DNA of 11,832 nt from JBBDIP01 sp040880305. GTDB lineage: Bacteria; Bacillota; Sulfobacillia; Fermentithermobacillales; Fermentithermobacillaceae. The position numbers were made by a program, and so were the translations under genes. Position 1 is the first letter of the stretch. Each line of letters starts with the position of its first letter. The notes under the pieces were generated by a model that had not been told where the DNA came from, did no database searches, and saw nothing but the letters and a program-made list of their open reading frames with translations. Below are positions 6,901-11,832 of this stretch, in pieces. Location of the stretch: positions 1 to 11,832 of the forward strand of contig JBBDIP010000057.1 in the NCBI GenBank assembly GCA_040880305.1, in the 5' to 3' direction.

Positions 6901-9900
6901 GACCAACGAGTCGCCATCAATAGTCAAGCCTGAAGCTTCGCCGTTTCCGTCAGTAGTCACGACCGGGTTGGCGAAGCCGGCTGGAAGTCCGTCTATCGAT
7001 ATCGTGGCGCCTGTGGAAGCGAGGAAGCTGAGGTCGCCGGTGTCAATCCCCATGACATAGGTGACTTCACCTGTCACGACGTCGGCAGCGCCTAGCATCG
7101 TGACGCCGTCCTGCAAACCCACGAGTTCCTCTCTGAAGTTGATGATGTCGAGCCCGGCGGCGAACGTAATACTTCCGGTCCCGCCCATGGGGAGAGCCGC
7201 GGTGAACGTCACGGGCTCGCCGGTGCAGAACAGGTTGTCGAGTTCTTCAAAACCCGGATCCATAGTCACCTCGCCGGACGGTACAATGATCCCCACGAGA
7301 CCGCCGATCTGGTCTCCGCTGGCTATCAAGGGGATGGGGTCAGTGGGGGCAGTCCAGCCTGCTCCCATGTTCACATACACCTGTATCGCCAGGAGTCCGG
7401 GCGGCAGCGTGGCGTTGCCCGGGTTGTTAAGGGTACCACTCACGGAGAGGTTACCGCCGACAGATTGCGAGTTGACGTAGTAATATGACACACCTTCCCT
7501 GCTCATGCCAGCGAGCGGGGCAAGGCTGGTGTCAAACCCGAGTTCGCCGTAGACCCCGACCGCAACTCTGGCCGTCATTTCGTTGGGCACGGCAGTTCCT
7601 GTGATAGTGAAGGCGACGGGATCGCCGTGGTAGTAGATGTGATCAGCATCATCGTCGTCCCAAACTACGGGTAGGTCGTCGTCGCTTATCGTCAAGGTGT
7701 GAGTCGCCTTTAGGGCATTAAGGCTGGCTCCGCCGCCAGGATCGCTGAGGGTCAGTATGACGGTTTCAGGACCCTCCTGACTGGAGTCGTCGGTAATCGG
7801 GATGGTGATCGTTAGGCTGGCATTGCCATTCTCGAAAATGAGAGTGTCTGACACGGCCGTGTAGTCTGTGCCGGCAGTCGCCGTACCGTTTGACGTTGCG
7901 CAATGGACCGTGACTTGACCGTCGGTGCCGCCGGTCCTGGTGACAGTCACGGTGGCCGAACCTGCGCCCTCTGACTTGGATCCTGACCCGAGACTGAACG
8001 CCAGAACCCCCGGCTGAGGCTCCTCGTCATCCTCGATTGTGAGGACAGCCGTGGCGGTGGCGCCTAGAGAAGCCCCTTCGTCAGGGTCTGGGTCAATCAG
8101 AGTGAGGTTGACAGTCTTATCGCCGTTTGCGACTCCATTGTCGGAGACGGCGACAGTGAAGGTCTGTGAGGTAACGCCATCTTCAAACGTAAGCGTTCCG
8201 GCCGTGGCGGTGTAGTTGGTGCCAGCCACGCCCGTTCCGTCGGACGTCTCATAGTCGACCGTCACGCTACCGGTGCTTCCGCCAGTCCGCGTGACTGTTA
8301 TGGTAGCGCTGGCTCCATCCTCGGCCACAGTGTAGGCCGCGGCGTCGAATTGGAGGTTACCAGGAAGGTCCGGCAGAGGGATGACGAAAGACGGTGACCA
8401 GCTTGACTGAGTCTGGGGCGTCCCTCCCTCATAGGTAGCCCTTACCACGTACTGCACCTGGCGGTAGTCGGCCTGAAGTCCGGTGAGGTCGTCGGTGAAC
8501 GGACTTGAGGTCGCGCCGGGGACGACCTGCTCGGCTCCAAAGGAGTCGCCTTCGGGGTCTTCGACGGCAGTCTTGGGGTTTAGAGACCGGTAAAGCTGAT
8601 AGGAGACCGTTCCGGCCCCTCCATGCACCATGACGTCGCTCCATGTTAGGTCGACGCTGGGCATGCCGGAAGCGTCGGCGTCAAGGGTGGGTGCAGACAA
8701 CTGGACGGCGGTTGCATCGGGGTTCACGACCAGGGTCGCAGTTGCGACCGGTATGTGGACGCCTGAGACCACTTGTCGCAGGACATCAAAGGTGTAGGTC
8801 GTAGTCGTGCCCCTGTTCAGAAGGTCACTGGTTGCGCTGAACACAGCGTAATCAGGATCCGCTGGGTCGTACTGCGAGAGCGTGGCGCCAAACGACGCGC
8901 CCGCGTTGTGGATGCTTACCCACAGTTCCCCGTATCCCTCACTCATGTCCGCCTGTGTCACAGTGAATGTGACCGCGCTGGACGTCGACCGGATAGTGCT
9001 CGGGAACAGCACAGCATCAGGCACGTCATAGCCGGTGCTGAAGTTGTGGACCTCAGTCTCCGGGACCGCGGCTAGCATGTTCTCCAAGGCATCCGAGGCG
9101 TATCCGCTACCGCCATAGGAGAGCGTGACCGTATCGGTCGAGGTGATCGCCGTGGCGATGTCCAGGTTCACGAGGCGATCGCTGATTGAGCAGCCGCTGA
9201 TGGCACTTACAGCACCGTTGACTGTGACGGTGAAGCCCGTCTCGAAGGAGCCCCCGGTGGCTGCCATCGCCTCGTTGAAGTAAACCTGCACTGCGCTGGG
9301 ATTCCCGGCCAGAACGAAGGCGTACTCCAGTTCGGGCGGAGTAAGGTCGGTAGGGGTATTGTTCGTGACAGCGAAGGAAGCGATGTTGTCTGCGTAGTTC
9401 CCGGCCATGTCCAGGATCGGGCTATCCCCGGGAGTGTAGGTGTAGCTGACCAGAATGTTCGGAGTATCGTGTGTGACCCCTTGCTGAAGCGTCAAAACGA
9501 AGTTGCGGAAGCTCCCCGAGACTGACGTGCTGACTGAGACAACGGGGATTTCAATGTTTCCCGCAGTCGCAGTCACCGTGAAATCCTCAGGGTCGGGTGG
9601 AGCAGCAGTGACGTCCATCCCGGTCTCTTGGTCGTAGAACTGCAGCGTCAGTTTATCGGCCCTGATGAACGGATACGGGTAGAAAAGGGGATTGATCTCG
9701 TCTGGGATTGTCATGAAGGAAATGGATATTTCCGAAGCGAGCGGCTCGTCTGTAACGTTGTCTAGAACAGCATTTGGCGGAATCGTGACAGAGTAGGTTT
9801 TGCCGTACTTCAGGCCCGCATCGGGGCTCACATAAAGGAACTTCGTTCCCGCAAGACACGAAGATGATACTGCGATGGGTCCGGCCCCGTCCTCAACGAA

Positions 9901-10119
9901 TGCAACGGTGCCGATGCCGGGTCCCGGCTTTACCGCCTGTTCAAACTCTACTGAAACGGCTTTGTCGACCGCGACACCACTCGATTCATCAGGTGGATCC
10001 ACGATTATCGGCGTAGGGGCAGCGAATATGGTAGAGAGACCGATCATCTGCACGAGCATGCATACCACCAGCACGATTGCCGCCCTGCCCAAACGCCGCG
10101 TTCTGGTACTCTGTTTCAC
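3940..10119 (-). CDS. Giant secreted S-layer-type mosaic protein (Ig-like, Calx-beta, Big_2, Fn3, SLH)
   Basis: About 2,059 residues. The start MKQSTRTRRLGRAAIVLVVC begins a Sec signal peptide, with likely cleavage after IFAA (residue 33-34). Domains in order (approximate residues): SbsA-like Ig / Big_5 (35-140), further Ig- or SwmB-like domains (140-380), an Fn3-like region (480-580), two Calx-beta domains (585-812; AEDG/SEGAG, TAGTDYT, acidic ends), a domain ending HFSNYTI (to 1085), Big_2 x2 (1090-1258), Fn3 (1264-1350), Big_2 x2 (1354-1530), Fn3 (1535-1622), seven glycines (1625-1631) and a Pro linker, a second HFSNYTI domain (1650-1865), and three SLH repeats (1871-2059). SLH repeats bind pyruvylated secondary wall polymer, so it should be a cell-surface protein; adhesive or structural function is inferred. 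No catalytic motif is seen. GTG 10119 is preferred because it yields a compact signal peptide and follows the small gene by 7 bases; GTG 10173, with AAGGA upstream, would add 18 residues and overlap that gene. Confidence 0.88.
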   Translation of the reverse strand: MKQSTRTRRLGRAAIVLVVCMLVQMIGLSTIFAAPTPIIVDPPDESSGVAVDKAVSVEFEQAVKPGPGIGTVAFVEDGAGPIAVSSSCLAGTKFLYVSPDAGLKYGKTYSVTIPPNAVLDNVTDEPLASEISISFMTIPDEINPLFYPYPFIRADKLTLQFYDQETGMDVTAAPPDPEDFTVTATAGNIEIPVVSVSTSVSGSFRNFVLTLQQGVTHDTPNILVSYTYTPGDSPILDMAGNYADNIASFAVTNNTPTDLTPPELEYAFVLAGNPSAVQVYFNEAMAATGGSFETGFTVTVNGAVSAISGCSISDRLVNLDIATAITSTDTVTLSYGGSGYASDALENMLAAVPETEVHNFSTGYDVPDAVLFPSTIRSTSSAVTFTVTQADMSEGYGELWVSIHNAGASFGATLSQYDPADPDYAVFSATSDLLNRGTTTTYTFDVLRQVVSGVHIPVATATLVVNPDATAVQLSAPTLDADASGMPSVDLTWSDVMVHGGAGTVSYQLYRSLNPKTAVEDPEGDSFGAEQVVPGATSSPFTDDLTGLQADYRQVQYVVRATYEGGTPQTQSSWSPSFVIPLPDLPGNLQFDAAAYTVAEDGASATITVTRTGGSTGSVTVDYETSDGTGVAGTNYTATAGTLTFEDGVTSQTFTVAVSDNGVANGDKTVNLTLIDPDPDEGASLGATATAVLTIEDDEEPQPGVLAFSLGSGSKSEGAGSATVTVTRTGGTDGQVTVHCATSNGTATAGTDYTAVSDTLIFENGNASLTITIPITDDSSQEGPETVILTLSDPGGGASLNALKATHTLTISDDDLPVVWDDDDADHIYYHGDPVAFTITGTAVPNEMTARVAVGVYGELGFDTSLAPLAGMSREGVSYYYVNSQSVGGNLSVSGTLNNPGNATLPPGLLAIQVYVNMGAGWTAPTDPIPLIASGDQIGGLVGIIVPSGEVTMDPGFEELDNLFCTGEPVTFTAALPMGGTGSITFAAGLDIINFREELVGLQDGVTMLGAADVVTGEVTYVMGIDTGDLSFLASTGATISIDGLPAGFANPVVTTDGNGEASGLTIDGDSLVFDVTHFSNYTITGDLPTAATGVSLDSDTLSLDVPQTATLTATVSPADATNKAVTWQSSDTSVATIASSGAATATVTAVGKGTATVTVTTVDGSLTDTCTVTVTERVTGVTLDKATLAIEPGESGQLTASVSPATASNTSVTWQTSDASKATVDGDGTVTGVAAGTADITVHTFDGDRTATCAVTVGAVAPAWPVGSSVTTANVTKSGLTLNWSAATDRVAVTGYRVYQGGVLIHTTADGTTRTYAVNGLAAATQYTFKIEAGDALNAWSTLGPSVTATTSPEPVTGVTLDSGTLNLTTVQAPATVTATVAPANATNKTISWSSSNQAVATVASTGATTASVTPAGPGTATITVNTADDNRTATCSVTVTQPVTGVTLNLAALTLEVGQSAELTATVAPANASSKTVTWATSDGTVAELTGNLLGRTVTALVIGTTDVTVTTQDGGREATCTVTVIAGEVPTWAGVGTSLTAASITSSGLTLSWSDTAEDNIAVTQYRIYRGEALRTVNANTLTYSVTGLSASTEYTFKVEAGDASGRWSETGPSTTATTLAGGGGGGGYTPPAPKPAPVNEGNQADVTGSSTVTTSTNTNGTTTSTVTVDQSTIDKALVEGSGVNQVVVKITGTAQEQATSMSAQSFTTMTEKQADLVVQTEKANLSIPPNAVNVAALSEALNVTADQIQIKVSVQEVSVSEADNLKSKIAILDENLRPVGSILQLNIEATAAGRSVKIDSFGDSEVTGEIPFSAADVQGDVRKLCVYRFNETTGMWEPVRSRVDAATGKVTFFTDHFSNYTIMAFEKTFADLSGHWAKADVELMAARWVVQGDTATTYAPDRNVIRAEFAVLLVRALGLKELSPAAGTFSDVASTAWYRGSVEAAAAAGVVNGVGGGEFAPEATITREEMAAMVTRAMSAAKDPVQLISGEATALLGVFTDEASVDAWAKEDLAKAVKSGIVQGVSSTEIAPLSNATRAEAATMVKRMMEKAGLL
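3943..4512 (-). other. Three SLH repeats (cell-wall anchor) of the surface protein
   Basis: The repeats begin at FADLSGHWAKADVE (near 4510), FSDVASTAWYRGSVE (near 4328) and FTDEASVDAWAKEDL (near 4115). Each has the usual D-W-A/Y pattern, a GVV/GIV-x-G turn, and RAE or REE in the second helix (IRAEFAVLL, ITREEMAAM, TRAEAATM). A full triplet at the C-terminus is the standard wall-binding unit; the third repeat is slightly divergent (AWAKED, PLSNATRAE). Confidence 0.9.
5252..6060 (-). repeat. Second copy of Big_2-Big_2-Fn3 module
   Basis: Residues about 1354-1622: PVTGVTLDSGTLNL..., PVTGVTLNLAALTL..., then an Fn3 domain with SSGLTLSWSDTAEDNIAVTQ. It repeats the order and many residues of the preceding module at 6063-6855, e.g. 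EYTFKVEAGDASGRWSETGP against QYTFKIEAGDALNAWSTLGP. Each Big_2 unit ends in a TCxVTV strand with a single Cys. Confidence 0.85.
6063..6855 (-). repeat. First copy of Big_2-Big_2-Fn3 module
   Basis: Residues about 1090-1350: ATGVSLDSDTLSL..., RVTGVTLDKATLAI..., then an Fn3 domain with KSGLTLNWSAATDRVAVTGY. It is arranged in direct tandem with the second copy. Conservation is clear in protein but patchy in DNA, so the duplication is old rather than a recent slippage product. Confidence 0.85.
7680..8370 (-). other. Calx-beta domain pair of the surface protein
   Basis: Two consecutive copies start at LQFDAAAYTVAEDG (near 8365) and LAFSLGSGSKSEGAG (near 8010). Both carry TVTRTGG, a T-A/V-GTxYTA turn, an FE(D/N)G strand and end in acidic LTIEDDEE and LTISDDD. 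Calx-beta domains often bind calcium at such acidic loops (family knowledge). The second runs into a striking acidic patch, WDDDDADH. Confidence 0.82.
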
Positions 10120-10126
10120 TGGTTCT

Positions 10127-10321
10127 TCACTCTCCTCTGAACCTGGGATCCGCCGGTACCGCATCTTGCCCACATTCGTCCTTCAAAAAGGCCTCCATAA
10201 CTGCATAAAGCTGTGAAAGGTCAGCAAAACGAGCGCTCCTGCCAGTAGGCACGTGCCGCACCTCGCCGCGCCATTCTTTTGTGCCGTCCGGCCCTGGCCA
10301 GAGCCGCACGACCAAGGACAC
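10127..10321 (-). CDS. Small conserved-looking protein of unknown function
   Basis: A 64-residue product reading MSLVVRLWPGPDGTKEWRGE, then VRHVPTGRSARFADLSQLYAVMEAFL and a short polar tail ending RFRGE. The pattern beta strand - EWRGEVRHV - TG - F-ADL-L - helix resembles small proteins seen in several bacterial phyla ('W-G-V-HV-SGE---F-DL-EL' type), but no name or function is known to me. No signal peptide or membrane segment is seen. The start is uncertain: GTG 10321 gives the compact domain but has only a weak GGGGCG upstream; TTG 10378 would give 83 residues and also lacks a clear site; a good GGAGGTGG stands too far away (about 20 bases). Its end lies 7 bases before the surface-protein start and contains that gene's ribosome site, so the two are probably co-translated. 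Confidence 0.6.
   Translation of the reverse strand: MSLVVRLWPGPDGTKEWRGEVRHVPTGRSARFADLSQLYAVMEAFLKDECGQDAVPADPRFRGE
10132..10136 (-). promoter_or_regulatory. Ribosome binding site for the giant surface protein
   Basis: AGGAG in the last codons of the small upstream gene, 12 bases before GTG 10119. The spacing is longer than ideal. The alternative start GTG 10173 has AAGGA 5 bases upstream, so the choice rests on the signal-peptide shape and gene spacing rather than on this site alone. Confidence 0.45.
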
Positions 10322-10398
10322 AACATCAACGCCCCGTTCGATGGTCCACCTCCCCCTCCCGACGGACTCCGTGGGCAACCGCGTCCGTCATCAATGGT

Positions 10399-10421
10399 AG
10401 AAACCTGGCGTTTCAGAAACG
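10399..10421. promoter_or_regulatory. GAAAC/GTTTC inverted-repeat cluster, candidate operator
   Basis: GAAAC (10400-10404), GTTTC (10410-10414) and GAAAC (10416-10420) alternate within 23 bases. The last two form a perfect palindrome CGTTTCAGAAACG (10409-10421). It lies about 80-100 bases upstream of the small gene and the surface-protein gene, in the only spacer that could hold their promoter. A binding site for a dimeric regulator, or two mutually exclusive small hairpins in the leader RNA, are both possible. Confidence 0.35.
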
Positions 10422-10468
10422 TAACAAGCAAATGGGGTCGAAAGGATTCTGGGCGATGCGTGGAATGG

Positions 10469-10496
10469 ACTAGACCGGGAAGGGATAGGTGCTCAA
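10469..10496 (-). promoter_or_regulatory. Weak candidate sigma-70-type promoter for the small gene and surface protein
   Basis: On the minus strand, TTGAGC (10496-10491) and TCTAGT (10474-10469) are 16 bases apart, matching 4 of 6 consensus positions each. It would start a leader of about 140 bases containing the GAAAC/GTTTC cluster. The match is weak and could be chance; no better pair was seen in the spacer 10322-10594. Confidence 0.2.
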
Positions 10497-10594
10497 TCAC
10501 GCACAGGGATGATCAAGCCACGCGTCCTGTCGAACCATGAGATTGTGGGGTAAGGGGATGGACAGAGCTCCAGGGCGACCTAGCGGTCTAGCCG

Positions 10595-11832
10595 TCAGCG
10601 GGGAGCCGCTTTGACGCGGGACGCGAACTGCTCGACCTCCCTGCCCGGCGCGACTCCGAACTCATCTTGGAGCATCATCCGGCAACGTTCGTAGGCCCGC
10701 AAGGACTCGGCGACCTCGCCCTTGGCGGCGTGGGTCTGCATGAGCGCAAGATAGGTCTCCTCCCTGTACGGGTTGACAGCTAAAGCCCTGTTTAGCAGAG
10801 CCAGCGCACGGTCATAGTCAGGAGACCCGTCCTCGACAGTAAGTCTGGCAAGGCTCAACAAGGCGTTGAGGCAGATGATCTGAAGCCGCTCGCGTTCAGC
10901 GGCCGGCCAGTCCTCATACAAGTCCTCCTCGAGCATGTCGCCGCGATACAAGTCGATGGCCCTGCCGAGATCCTGCGCAGCGGACGTCTTGTCCCCGCCC
11001 TTGAGCTTCTCCACGCCCGAGGAAACCGCTTCCTCGAAGTCCTCTACATCCAGTCTGTAGGGCAAGGCGGGCTCGAACCAGGCGAAGCCACGTTCCTCTC
11101 CCAGAAAGGGCGCGCCCTCCGGCCCCAAGGCCCGGCGCAGACGCGAGAGAGTAACCCTCAAAGAGGGGGCCGAGCTGTCCGGATCGGCGTCAGGCCAGAG
11201 CAGTTCCATGAGGTCTTCCCTGGACACGCGTCGGGAGCGATTCACGACCAGGTACTTGAGCAGGGCTTTGACCTTCCGGGTCTGCCAGGCCTTTTCCGGT
11301 ATCGGAACCCCTTTGACGCTGACCTCGAAACTCCCAAACATCTTCACCTCAAGGATTGGACGGCTGCCGGCGACGGGTGTGACGTCGGGCTCCCAGGCTG
11401 CCCCGCCAGTCTCGGAGGAAGGAGCAACCATGGACCGGAGCCGCGACGCAGCGGCCTGGAGGTCCCTCTTCCTGGAGCCGGTAACACGATCAGCGGCAAT
11501 CGCCACTGCGTCCGCCGCCTGGCTACCCAGCCAATAGGAAAGCAAATACTCGGCGTAGTCAGGGTGGATACTTCGCTCCAGGGCCCGGACGCACTGCCGG
11601 AGAAGGGTCGGTCTGTGGAAGTCCCAGAAGACGCGGTAACGGTGACGCGACGCAAGGCCGAGCGCTTCAGACAGATGACGGTCCGCCAGCGAGTCTTGCC
11701 GGCGGCGGGAATACAGCTCCGCCAGATGAAGGCACGTACCGGCAAGCACCTGCTTTGCGCCCTTACGCCGGCTCGTCTCCGCCGAATGGAGGAGGTGCCG
11801 CAGAGCCAGGTCGAGCTCGTCCGCCTCGCGTG
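10595..11832 (-). CDS. BTAD-domain transcriptional regulator, C-terminal part (runs off right edge)
   Basis: The frame is open to the right edge, so this is the 3' portion of a larger gene; an internal GTG at 11749 is not a convincing start because coding-like sequence (LDLALRHLLHSAETSRR) continues upstream of it. Visible order: helical TPR-like repeats (to about 11400), a linker, an OmpR/PhoB-type winged helix (about 11350-11090; LEVKMFGSFEVSVKGVPI, TRKVKALLKYLVVN, LMELLWPDA, LRVTLSRLRRALG), and a bacterial transcriptional activation domain (about 11060-10605; YRGDMLEEDLYEDWPAAERERL, NPYREETYLALMQTHAAKGE, AYERCRMMLQDEFGVAPG). Such winged helix plus BTAD pairs bind promoter DNA and activate transcription, as in the SARP family. 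When they stand C-terminal to TPRs, the missing N-terminus is often a MalT-like STAND ATPase (inference). It is co-directional with, and upstream of, the small gene and surface-protein gene. Confidence 0.87.
   Translation of the reverse strand, partial: READELDLALRHLLHSAETSRRKGAKQVLAGTCLHLAELYSRRRQDSLADRHLSEALGLASRHRYRVFWDFHRPTLLRQCVRALERSIHPDYAEYLLSYWLGSQAADAVAIAADRVTGSRKRDLQAAASRLRSMVAPSSETGGAAWEPDVTPVAGSRPILEVKMFGSFEVSVKGVPIPEKAWQTRKVKALLKYLVVNRSRRVSREDLMELLWPDADPDSSAPSLRVTLSRLRRALGPEGAPFLGEERGFAWFEPALPYRLDVEDFEEAVSSGVEKLKGGDKTSAAQDLGRAIDLYRGDMLEEDLYEDWPAAERERLQIICLNALLSLARLTVEDGSPDYDRALALLNRALAVNPYREETYLALMQTHAAKGEVAESLRAYERCRMMLQDEFGVAPGREVEQFASRVKAAPR

Noticed and set aside
10253..10540. 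95-codon plus-strand ORF over the small gene and spacer
   Set aside because: Pro/Arg-rich translation without family pattern; the opposite strand codes the better-supported 64-residue protein.
3927..10594. CGGCTAGACCG on the minus strand just after the stops of both the surface-protein and the regulator genes (3926-3936 and 10584-10594)
   Set aside because: An 11-base match between two places in a window of this size is expected by chance several times, and neither copy forms a convincing hairpin with a T-run.
1..11832. CRISPR array, tRNA, rRNA, insertion sequence or attachment site
   Set aside because: I saw no regularly spaced repeats, no cloverleaf-type sequence, no transposase-like protein and no paired terminal repeats; the repetitive DNA is explained by protein domain repeats.

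Overview
The window is GC-rich bacterial DNA. It has strong Shine-Dalgarno sites, several GTG starts and a giant exported protein ending in S-layer homology (SLH) repeats. SLH anchoring, the strong ribosome sites and the SARP/BTAD-type regulator suggest a high-GC monoderm-type bacterium, most likely a Bacillota (Clostridia-like) lineage. A Chloroflexota or deep actinobacterial source is not excluded. Genus and species cannot be read from this sequence.

Left block (1-1358, minus strand): a two-gene unit in which an aldo/keto reductase is translationally coupled, by a 4-base stop/start overlap, to an M20-family metallopeptidase/deacylase whose C-terminal part lies beyond the left edge. A short gap (about 100 bases) separates this pair from a divergent plus-strand operon, hflK-hflC (1457-3464). 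These are two SPFH/band-7 membrane proteins that in known bacteria form the complex surrounding the FtsH protease. The operon closes with a strong GC-rich hairpin.

Middle gap (3465-3939): no intact gene. It is bounded by two hairpins that share the same arm sequence. Between them, on the minus strand, are fragments that look like the decayed 3' half of a gene with a Lys/Thr-rich tail.

Right block (3940-11832, minus strand): in transcription order, (1) the C-terminal part of a large regulator (TPR-like helical region, OmpR-type winged helix, BTAD domain) running off the right edge; (2) a 216-265 base spacer with a GAAAC/GTTTC inverted-repeat cluster and at best a weak promoter; (3) a small unnamed protein of about 64 residues; (4) 7 bases later, a roughly 2,059-residue secreted protein built from SbsA-like Ig domains, two Calx-beta domains, four Big_2 domains, two fibronectin type III domains and three SLH repeats. 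The layout suggests, but does not prove, that the regulator and small protein relate to expression of this surface protein. Nothing in the window amounts to a clearly new enzymatic system. The most unusual parts are the giant mosaic protein with its internal duplication, the regulator/small-protein/surface-protein arrangement, and the decayed gene between the twin hairpins.
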